A DNA stretch of 10,843 nucleotides from Gammaproteobacteria bacterium. GTDB taxonomy: Bacteria > Pseudomonadota > Gammaproteobacteria > DAOWEP01. The notes beneath the pieces were generated by a model, which ran no database searches, had not been told where the DNA came from, and was given only the letters and a program-made list of their open reading frames with translations. The position numbers and the translations under genes were made by a program. The stretch is taken from assembly GCA_030638455.1 (NCBI GenBank), contig DAOWEP010000198.1, forward strand, positions 1 through 10,843, read 5' to 3'. The stretch's first letter is position 1. Each line of letters begins with the position of its first letter. This document shows positions 1 through 5,024 of the stretch, piece by piece.

Positions 1-192
1 CGCCTGATTCAAACCACGAATCTGGGTGGTAAATCGTTCCGAAATAGCCAAACCGGCAGCATCGTCCTTCGCACTGTTGATTCGCAGACCAGATGAGAGT
101 CGGGTCAGCGATACAGCCAATTGACTTTGTGACTTATTCAGGTTGCGCTGCGCATTTAGAGACGCAACATTAGTATTGATAATTTGAGCCAT
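1..192 (-). CDS. fliC: Flagellin, N-terminal 64 codons (partial, cut by window edge)
   Basis: This is the start of the flagellin gene, the main subunit of the filament, which is exported through the flagellar type III apparatus. The ATG is the complement of 190-192, and the frame stays open to base 1, giving 64 residues. The product begins MAQIINTNVASLNAQRNL and continues with RLSSGLRINSAKDDAAGLAI, the conserved D0/D1 coiled-coil signature of bacterial flagellins. A strong ribosome site, TAAGGAGA (complement of 198-205), sits 5 nt before the ATG and fixes the start. The gene has its own sigma-28 promoter about 110 nt upstream and a structured leader, so it is probably transcribed late and separately from the flgG-flgL operon. 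The variable centre and C-terminus lie outside the window. The family call is very secure. Whether it is the only flagellin gene cannot be seen. Confidence 0.97.
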   Translation of the reverse strand, partial: MAQIINTNVASLNAQRNLNKSQSQLAVSLTRLSSGLRINSAKDDAAGLAISERFTTQIRGLNQA

Positions 193-250
193 GAAATTCT
201 CCTTATCCCTTTCATAATCAATATGTTATGACAGGACCAGGTTAATGTTT

Positions 251-291
251 AGCGGATATATCTTCTGAAAAAATCGAAAATATTCACCGCT
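251..291 (-). promoter_or_regulatory. Stem-loop at the 5' end of the flagellin mRNA leader
   Basis: Read on the minus strand, these 41 bases fold as AGCGG / TGA / ATATTTTC / 10-nt loop / GAAGATAT / AT / CCGCT. That is a 5-bp GC-rich base, a small internal loop, and an 8-bp upper stem with one G-U pair. The hairpin begins only a few nucleotides after the start site expected from the sigma-28 -10 element. A 5'-terminal stem-loop of this kind can protect an mRNA from 5'-end-dependent decay, as known for ompA. That role here is inference from position and shape. It lies about 60 nt before the start codon, so it does not cover the ribosome site. Confidence 0.5.
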
Positions 292-301
292 CCCGTAAAG
301 T

Positions 302-328
302 GTATCGGCCGATTGAATGCGACCTTTA
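302..328 (-). promoter_or_regulatory. Sigma-28 (FliA) promoter of the flagellin gene
   Basis: On the minus strand the sequence reads TAAA (325-328), then exactly 15 nt, then GCCGATAC (302-309). The FliA consensus is TAAA-N15-GCCGATAA, so only the last base of the -10 differs. Initiation is expected near 294-297, giving a leader of about 100 nt. FliA promoters are activated after hook completion, when the anti-sigma factor FlgM is exported. This fits a late filament gene. Confidence 0.9.
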
Positions 329-335
329 CACCTTT

Positions 336-369
336 TGCTTATTTTTTTACTCTTTATTGTAAATAAGCA
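336..369 (-). repeat. AT-rich inverted repeat upstream of the flagellin promoter
   Basis: TGCTTATTT (336-344) and AAATAAGCA (361-369) are perfect 9-bp inverted arms separated by 16 nt. The element lies 7 nt upstream of the sigma-28 -35 box. No T-tract follows on either strand, so it does not look like an intrinsic terminator. It could be a binding site for a dimeric regulator, a bent AT-rich upstream element, or the weak end of the preceding transcript. The symmetry is seen; any role is inferred. Confidence 0.35.
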
Positions 370-567
370 TAACACTTAAAATTTAACAGAAAAATATTAT
401 AAATCAAGTATTTATAACGATAATTATTGTACGGTTAATGACTATGAAGAAAATAACTGAAATGTTAATTCATATTCTTAGGTAACCAGGGATGATTACC
501 CGGTCCTGCACCAGGAAATTATGGGGTCGATACTATTATATTCCCAACTGTTAGATAAACGTGCTCT

Positions 568-2913
568 CTATAGACGAGGTCTTCTATCTTTTCTATCCAT
601 GTGCTTGTTGTGTCCCCACTTCTTGTTGATGTGCTTCCACTGTTCTTTTCTGTCTTCTCTATGTGCATTCCACATGCCATGTGTAGAGTTAGGTAATCGC
701 TGTAACAGATCCATGGCCTCCTTAATCACAGGGTAAAGTTGAGCCTGCGCCTCACAATCACTGACCCAATCATTCTTTTCAGGAAAACCCTTAGCAAAAC
801 ATCCATCTGTTTTCCTCAAAATTTCATGCTGAAGTTTCTTTAATGCTGGACGATATTTTTCCGACCCAATCAGATCAAGTATTTTACTGATCTTTTTGAG
901 CAGCCTTGACTGTTTTTTGTTCTTCCTGAAATTACCGGGATCGATTGCGCTAACCAGGTCATATAATTCCGACACCTTCGCAAAGGCTACATCCTGAATA
1001 CCAGTAACGGTGATCATTACATTATCAGGCACACCATCTACCAAACCATCATTCACAACCAGGCTAAATACATAGGAACCGGCAACATCGGGAACGAACT
1101 CAGAATTTTGAATAGCTACAACAGGTAATATGGCCTGGCTTCCTTCTGGCATTGAGACAATGTTCCATTGATAGGTAATCGAATCCAGGTTTACATCACT
1201 GCCACTACCTGTCAATTGCACCTCATCACCAACCACCACTTCCTGATCTGACCCTGCATTGGCCACTGGCAGGAGATTTTTAAAGCTAACCACAACTTCA
1301 TCTGCAACACTTGGAGCACCATAACTGTCTGTGACCACCAACTGAAGTGTATAGTAACCATACGTATCTACAACAAATACCGGATTAACGACTGTAGCAT
1401 CATTCAAAACCACCGTACTTCCGGCTGGCCTTTCAATAAATGACCAGGCATAGGTAAGAGCATCGTTATCAACATCTGTACTTGCGCCACCATCCAGCTG
1501 AACCGCTGATCCATGCTCTACTACCAACTGATCCACTCCGGCATTGGCAACAGGCGCAGAATTAATGGTACTGATAACCACTGCATCTGCAACGCTCGAT
1601 AGCCCTAAGCTATCCGTTACCACCAACTCTGCTATGTAATCACCAATCTCATCGGTAATAAAGATTGGATTGACGATAGAATAATCTGAAAGTGCGGCAT
1701 TACTACCAACTGGCTTCTGAGTGATTTCCCAGGCGTATGTGAGTGGGTAGTTTACATCTGGATCAGCGCTACCACTACCATCCAACTGAACAACTGTACT
1801 GGTAATAACGGTTTGATCTAATCCAGCATTCGCTTCAGGTATTTTATTTACTAATCCATCTGAAACAGATATCAAAAATCCATGTACCAGGCCATTGATA
1901 TACCCATACCCTACAATACTACCATTATTATTAATACTAAGCGCCAATCTAAGCCTGTCCCAGCCAGCTGCCTTACAGATAGTCAAGTCACATAAATCCT
2001 TTACCTCTCCATTCTCCCAGAGCAATGCATGTGTCTGGTTATATATGTCAATAGCACTCCCCACAACCTGACCAACATCATTAATAGCCGTTGCCCATGT
2101 ATCTAAATACCAGGTAGGCATATTCAAATCCTGCATGATGCCATCTTGCCAGATAAAGGCATGTTGCTGACCATTATCATCCCTGGTCTCACCTACTATC
2201 TGGCCATTATTATTTATGTCTTTAGCTTCACTATAGGGTCTCACCAGGGCACCTAAATCCTGCATAGTGCCATTTTCCCATAGAAATGCGCGTGTTAGAT
2301 TATTTGTACCTGTTGACCTTCCAACCACCTGACCACTGTCATTCATTCCAAATGCTTCACTAACGTCACCACCAAGAGTACCCAGGCTTTTCATGGTACC
2401 GTTCTGCCAGAGAAAAGCGCGGATGCCAGATAGCGTGGTAGAAGAACCTGCAACCTGTCTATGTATATTGACATCCCAGGCATTGCCAGAGGCATTAACA
2501 TCTCCTTCCAGTGAACCAAGATCTTCCATGGATCCGTTCTGCCAGAGAAAAGGTCGTGATACTGATGAATTTGCTGCCTGACCAACTACCCAGCCATTAT
2601 CATTTACAGCTCTTACGGCTATTGCAAGACTGGTATCACCATCCAGGGTACCTAAATCAAGCGTTGTACCATCTTGCAGCCAGATTGTTGGATGTGACTG
2701 CATTGACCCAACAAACTGATTTTTGTTATTGATGTCTGTGGCTGCACTCACGGGACCAAGATCGGTAATCGTGTAAGAGACTGCCTCTACAGAGGTGACC
2801 ATGCCTACCTGTAAAGCCATAATATATAACAAACAGGAAGATGCACGACGGACAACAGCCAAAGATAAACTTCCGGTAAAAAACTTCAGAACTCTGTTTA
2901 CCATACAAACCAT
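568..2913 (-). CDS. Secreted HAF-repeat / PKD-domain protein with helical, basic C-terminus
   Basis: This is a 781-residue protein of unknown function, probably exported and extracellular or surface-bound. The first about 44 residues look like a signal peptide: a basic stretch with an Arg pair, then a hydrophobic core around SSCLLYIMALQVGMV, with likely cleavage after SVEA. Residues about 49-349 hold six or seven HAF-type repeats (units like RAFLWQNGTMKSLGTLGGD followed by INNNGQIVG). Residues about 359-639 hold three PKD-like beta-sandwiches, each opening with P-ANAG-DQ and containing VQLDG or VQLTG and LTYAW-like strands. Residues about 644-742 are Lys-rich and helical with two Cys (705, 720). 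The last about 38 residues are rich in His, Lys, Arg and Trp. The ATG at 2913 is chosen because AGGG lies 8 nt before it. An ATG at 2931 (weak AAGAAG) and one at 2904 are alternatives. It lies on the flagellar strand between flgL and flagellin but belongs to no known flagellar family. Adhesion or matrix binding is only a guess. No PEP-CTERM or LPXTG anchor is present. Confidence 0.88.
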   Translation of the reverse strand: MVCMVNRVLKFFTGSLSLAVVRRASSCLLYIMALQVGMVTSVEAVSYTITDLGPVSAATDINNKNQFVGSMQSHPTIWLQDGTTLDLGTLDGDTSLAIAVRAVNDNGWVVGQAANSSVSRPFLWQNGSMEDLGSLEGDVNASGNAWDVNIHRQVAGSSTTLSGIRAFLWQNGTMKSLGTLGGDVSEAFGMNDSGQVVGRSTGTNNLTRAFLWENGTMQDLGALVRPYSEAKDINNNGQIVGETRDDNGQQHAFIWQDGIMQDLNMPTWYLDTWATAINDVGQVVGSAIDIYNQTHALLWENGEVKDLCDLTICKAAGWDRLRLALSINNNGSIVGYGYINGLVHGFLISVSDGLVNKIPEANAGLDQTVITSTVVQLDGSGSADPDVNYPLTYAWEITQKPVGSNAALSDYSIVNPIFITDEIGDYIAELVVTDSLGLSSVADAVVISTINSAPVANAGVDQLVVEHGSAVQLDGGASTDVDNDALTYAWSFIERPAGSTVVLNDATVVNPVFVVDTYGYYTLQLVVTDSYGAPSVADEVVVSFKNLLPVANAGSDQEVVVGDEVQLTGSGSDVNLDSITYQWNIVSMPEGSQAILPVVAIQNSEFVPDVAGSYVFSLVVNDGLVDGVPDNVMITVTGIQDVAFAKVSELYDLVSAIDPGNFRKNKKQSRLLKKISKILDLIGSEKYRPALKKLQHEILRKTDGCFAKGFPEKNDWVSDCEAQAQLYPVIKEAMDLLQRLPNSTHGMWNAHREDRKEQWKHINKKWGHNKHMDRKDRRPRL
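997..1839 (-). repeat. Three tandem PKD-like domains
   Basis: Three successive units of about 94 codons share PEANAGLDQTV / PVANAGVDQLV / PVANAGSDQEV openings. Each continues with VQLDGSGS, VQLDGGAS or VQLTGSGS, then LTYAW-type strands, and closes with LVVTDS or LVVNDG. The spacing is regular (about 280 nt), which indicates tandem duplication of one immunoglobulin-like domain. PKD domains in secreted bacterial proteins usually act as spacers or mediate binding to glycans or proteins. Which applies here cannot be told. Confidence 0.8.
1867..2769 (-). repeat. HAF-type extracellular repeats
   Basis: Six to seven units of about 40-50 codons recur, each with an aromatic HAF/RAF/RPF-(L or I)-W-(Q or E)-(N or D)-G core, a D-L-G-(T or S)-L turn and an N-(D or N)-x-G-x-(V or I)-VG strand. 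Two adjacent units also share a 19-nt identical DNA run (2399-2417 and 2534-2552), spaced exactly 135 nt, or 45 codons. The motif matches the HAF extracellular repeat family, whose fold is probably propeller-like. Its function is not established. Confidence 0.78.
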
Positions 2914-2943
2914 AATCACTACCCTAAGCATAACGCAAACTTC

Positions 2944-2951
2944 TTATCGGC
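2944..2951 (-). promoter_or_regulatory. Sigma-28-type -10 octamer upstream of the HAF/PKD gene
   Basis: The minus strand reads GCCGATAA, an exact match to the FliA -10 consensus, 30 nt upstream of the preferred ATG at 2913. The element expected 15 nt further up (2967-2970) reads GTCG rather than TAAA, so the -35 half is missing. If initiation occurred about 6 nt downstream, it would leave a short leader carrying the AGGG ribosome site of the 2913 start. It is a candidate only: an activator-dependent late promoter or a chance octamer. Confidence 0.35.
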
Positions 2952-2968
2952 CCGACAACAAACAATCG

Positions 2969-2987
2969 ACCGGGATCTGAACCGGGA
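2969..2987 (-). repeat. Paired TCCCGGT direct repeats, possible operator
   Basis: On the minus strand TCCCGGT occurs twice (2981-2987 and 2969-2975), spaced 12 bp start to start. The pair overlaps the place where the -35 box of the candidate sigma-28 promoter should be. A further CCCGGT lies near 3039-3044. Direct repeats at this spacing resemble activator sites, but no regulator can be named. Confidence 0.3.
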
Positions 2988-3401
2988 ACAACGAGTGACT
3001 TAACAATTTAATTAGTTATTTATGACAGCTCAGGATAAACCGGGCTGGAGTGAATATTCATTTTGAAGTGGTAAGATCTGATCCATCTACTGGTTCACCT
3101 ATAAGATGTGACCTCTTCCACACTCAAAGTATGGCATAAATCACTTAAAAGATGGGAATATATTGGTCAATAGTGTGAACTATGCACGAAATAGTTAACT
3201 TATTGATATTACTATGTAATTATACACTTGATTTTGGGCTGGCTTCCAGGAAAATGAATTAAAACATGCTCTTGCTGATCAATAATTACCCATATTGGAG
3301 TCATTATATATAGCTGATAATAGCCCCTTTCTTGGGCTTGAGGCCAAAAACAGCCTGCTGCTCTACTTGCCCATGTATCCTCACCTAATCAAGAACCAGA
3401 G

Positions 3402-5003
3402 CTAAATAAAATTAAACAACGACAAACCCTGCACCCTTACATAAGACTGTTGTGCCGCTTCAAGCCCTACTAGCTCAAGATTAAGACGGCTTGCTGCTTC
3501 AGCAAAATCAATATCCTCTATCCTCGAAAGAGAGGCGCGTAAATTAATTATAAAGTCCTCATTGGAACCTTCCTGACTGTCCAGTACATTCAGCCGTGAA
3601 CCCACTGTACCACGCACTTCAAGAACTTTATTCTCTGCCTGCTCAAGATCTGCCAGCACCCTGTTCATGGCATTGTGGAATAATGCTGTAGCTGAAGCCC
3701 CGCTTAACCCACCCTCCAATGCTGTAGCCAAATTATCCAATATTGTAAATATATCCTGGTTTGCGCTGGGACTTATTGTAAACGAGTCACCAATATTTGG
3801 TGTGCCGGTAAGGTCCGTTGCAATACCATTGAATGAAATCTGGGCTCCATCCTGGTAGGTTCCACTTGTTTCAATATTATTGCTGCTATCCAGTACCAGA
3901 TAACTATCGGCCTCATTTGTAAATGTAATTGTATTGTTAACAGTATCTGTCCCATCCCCCACCAGAGAGGAACCAAAATAACCTGTCACGGTATCCCCTG
4001 TATCCAGCGCGGTGGCGCCTGTATCGATCAGGGTTTCTACAACTGTTATTGCCTGGGTAGAGGCGGGCTCTCTGGACAGGTATAAACGATTTGCAGATGT
4101 ATCCACATAGGCTCGCACCCCGGTAAGCGCAACATTTGCATCGGCTGCTCCGTTAATAGCATCCCGGGCTGCGGTAAGGTTTGCCAATGGTGCAGCGGCT
4201 TCACTTTGGGTATAGACTGTTTGTCCGTTGATTGTCAGCCTATATTCCAGTACGTTTGCAGTAGCTACATCATCATTGATAGTACCTACACCACCACCGG
4301 TTGTGACATTGGCATTATCTACAGCACGAAGTGTATAAGTATCACCATCATATAGCGTGGGGTCTATAACCGACCCGACATTGATTATCCCAGTGCCTGT
4401 ATTCGCAGTATTATCCAGTGTTGTAAAGGTGCCATTGCCATTACGAACCGTCTGGAAGACCTCTGCGCCTGAATCACGGTCTGCAATCTGTCGGGACTGG
4501 CTAACCTGTAAAAGGCGCTGCCCCTGGTCCCCGCTATAGATAAAATTCCCGCTAGCGTCCTGGGAAAAGGGCTCTGTTAGTCCCTGAAAACCCGAAAAGA
4601 TATACTCACCATTTGCATCCCTGGTATTTGCAATGGACAACAACTCATCCAGACGTTGCCTTACCTCGCTAGCAATAGACCGCCTGTCAAGATTGGTCAA
4701 GGTATCATTGTTACCCTGCACAGCAAGTTCCCTTACACGCTGCAAAATATTACCGGCTGATTCAAGGTTGCTTTCTTCCACATTCAGTCGTTGACGGGCA
4801 AGAATAATATTGTCCTGAAACTGTCCTGTACGCTCTATAGCCTGTCGGAAATTTTCAATGCTGGCTGCGCCAGCAGGGTCATCTGCCGGTGAAAGAATCC
4901 GCTTGCCTGTAGCCAGTTGATTTTGGGTACGACTAACCTCGGCCTGACGATCCAGAATCGCGCTGATGCCTGTTAATTGTAACTGTAGGGTTGAAATGCG
5001 CAT
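3402..5003 (-). CDS. flgL: Flagellar hook-filament junction protein FlgL (HAP3), enlarged
   Basis: FlgL is the second adaptor between hook and filament. It is exported by the flagellar type III apparatus and sits on FlgK. Residues 1-140 begin MRISTLQLQLTGISAILDR and contain ATGKRILSPADDPAGA, the flagellin-like D0/D1 helices of this family. The C-terminal helices (about 415-533) include LEVRGTVGSRLN and end SLFNFI, close to the usual LSLFNYL ending. The protein has 533 residues against 317 in E. coli. The excess lies in the middle, where residues about 201-413 are related to residues about 455-667 of the neighbouring FlgK. The gene starts 21 nt after flgK at an ATG with only a weak ribosome site, which suggests coupled translation. 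It appears to be the last gene of the compact operon. The identity is secure; the extra domain is unusual. Confidence 0.95.
   Translation of the reverse strand: MRISTLQLQLTGISAILDRQAEVSRTQNQLATGKRILSPADDPAGAASIENFRQAIERTGQFQDNIILARQRLNVEESNLESAGNILQRVRELAVQGNNDTLTNLDRRSIASEVRQRLDELLSIANTRDANGEYIFSGFQGLTEPFSQDASGNFIYSGDQGQRLLQVSQSRQIADRDSGAEVFQTVRNGNGTFTTLDNTANTGTGIINVGSVIDPTLYDGDTYTLRAVDNANVTTGGGVGTINDDVATANVLEYRLTINGQTVYTQSEAAAPLANLTAARDAINGAADANVALTGVRAYVDTSANRLYLSREPASTQAITVVETLIDTGATALDTGDTVTGYFGSSLVGDGTDTVNNTITFTNEADSYLVLDSSNNIETSGTYQDGAQISFNGIATDLTGTPNIGDSFTISPSANQDIFTILDNLATALEGGLSGASATALFHNAMNRVLADLEQAENKVLEVRGTVGSRLNVLDSQEGSNEDFIINLRASLSRIEDIDFAEAASRLNLELVGLEAAQQSYVRVQGLSLFNFI
3765..4403 (-). 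repeat. FlgL copy of the module shared with FlgK
   Basis: FlgL residues about 201-413 align along their whole length with FlgK residues about 455-667. Shared landmarks in order are NTGT, DTYT-R, DNAN, ANxLEYRL, ING-VY-Q-EA, LANLTA, TGVRAYVDT, DTVTGYFGS, NTIT, ETSGTY, FNGI and GD-FT. By eye about half of the aligned residues are identical, with few gaps. The core shares a 24-nt identical DNA run (3972-3995 here). The last about 35 residues resemble a surface segment common in FlgK/FlgL proteins. The middle part looks like an insertion. Confidence 0.85.
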
Positions 5004-5024
5004 AAGGTCAGCTCATAGGGTTTA

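Larger units (their letters stand above)
193..567. other. Intergenic region between the HAF/PKD gene and flagellin
   Basis: No supportable gene lies in this stretch. It holds the flagellin ribosome site, the leader stem-loop, the sigma-28 promoter and the AT-rich inverted repeat listed separately. The section from about 330 to 480 is very AT-rich. Two small adjacent hairpins lie just downstream of the HAF/PKD gene: TCCTG-CAC-CAGGA at 504-516, and an imperfect ACC(A)GGG / CCCGGT pair at 485-504. Neither is followed by a T-run, so the end of the upstream transcript is not defined by sequence. A short plus-strand frame starting at 521 runs into the opposite gene and is not credible. Confidence 0.7.
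2914..3401. other. Noncoding region of about 490 nt between flgL and the HAF/PKD gene
   Basis: No open frame of gene quality is seen on either strand. The stretch is AT-rich and carries the candidate -10 octamer, the TCCCGGT repeats, and a small 5-bp hairpin AGCCC / GGGCT (3322-3338) about 65 nt after flgL. That hairpin lacks a T-tract, so it is not a convincing terminator. A TTGACC near 3163-3168 on the minus strand has no acceptable -10 at the proper distance. The gap separates the compact flg operon from the accessory gene. Confidence 0.6.

Noticed and set aside
485..516. Possible terminator after the HAF/PKD gene
   Set aside because: Two short hairpins are present, but stems are 5-6 bp with a bulge in one, and no T-tract follows on the minus strand.
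568..696. PEP-CTERM or cell-wall sorting signal at the end of the HAF/PKD protein
   Set aside because: HAF-repeat proteins sometimes carry such signals, but this C-terminus is hydrophilic and basic, with no PEP or LPXTG motif and no hydrophobic segment.
521..736. Plus-strand open frame of about 71 codons at the end of the HAF/PKD gene
   Set aside because: Most of it is antisense to the 3' end of that gene. The Cys/Leu/Ser/Phe-rich product mirrors the Lys/His/Arg-rich tail.
3142..3168. Possible sigma-70 promoter (TTGACC on the minus strand)
   Set aside because: At 16-18 nt spacing the -10 candidates read TTAAGT, TAAGTG or AAGTGA, too far from TATAAT to support a call.
3322..3338. Possible terminator after flgL
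   Set aside because: The AGCCC / GGGCT stem is only 5 bp and is followed by ATTAT rather than a run of T.
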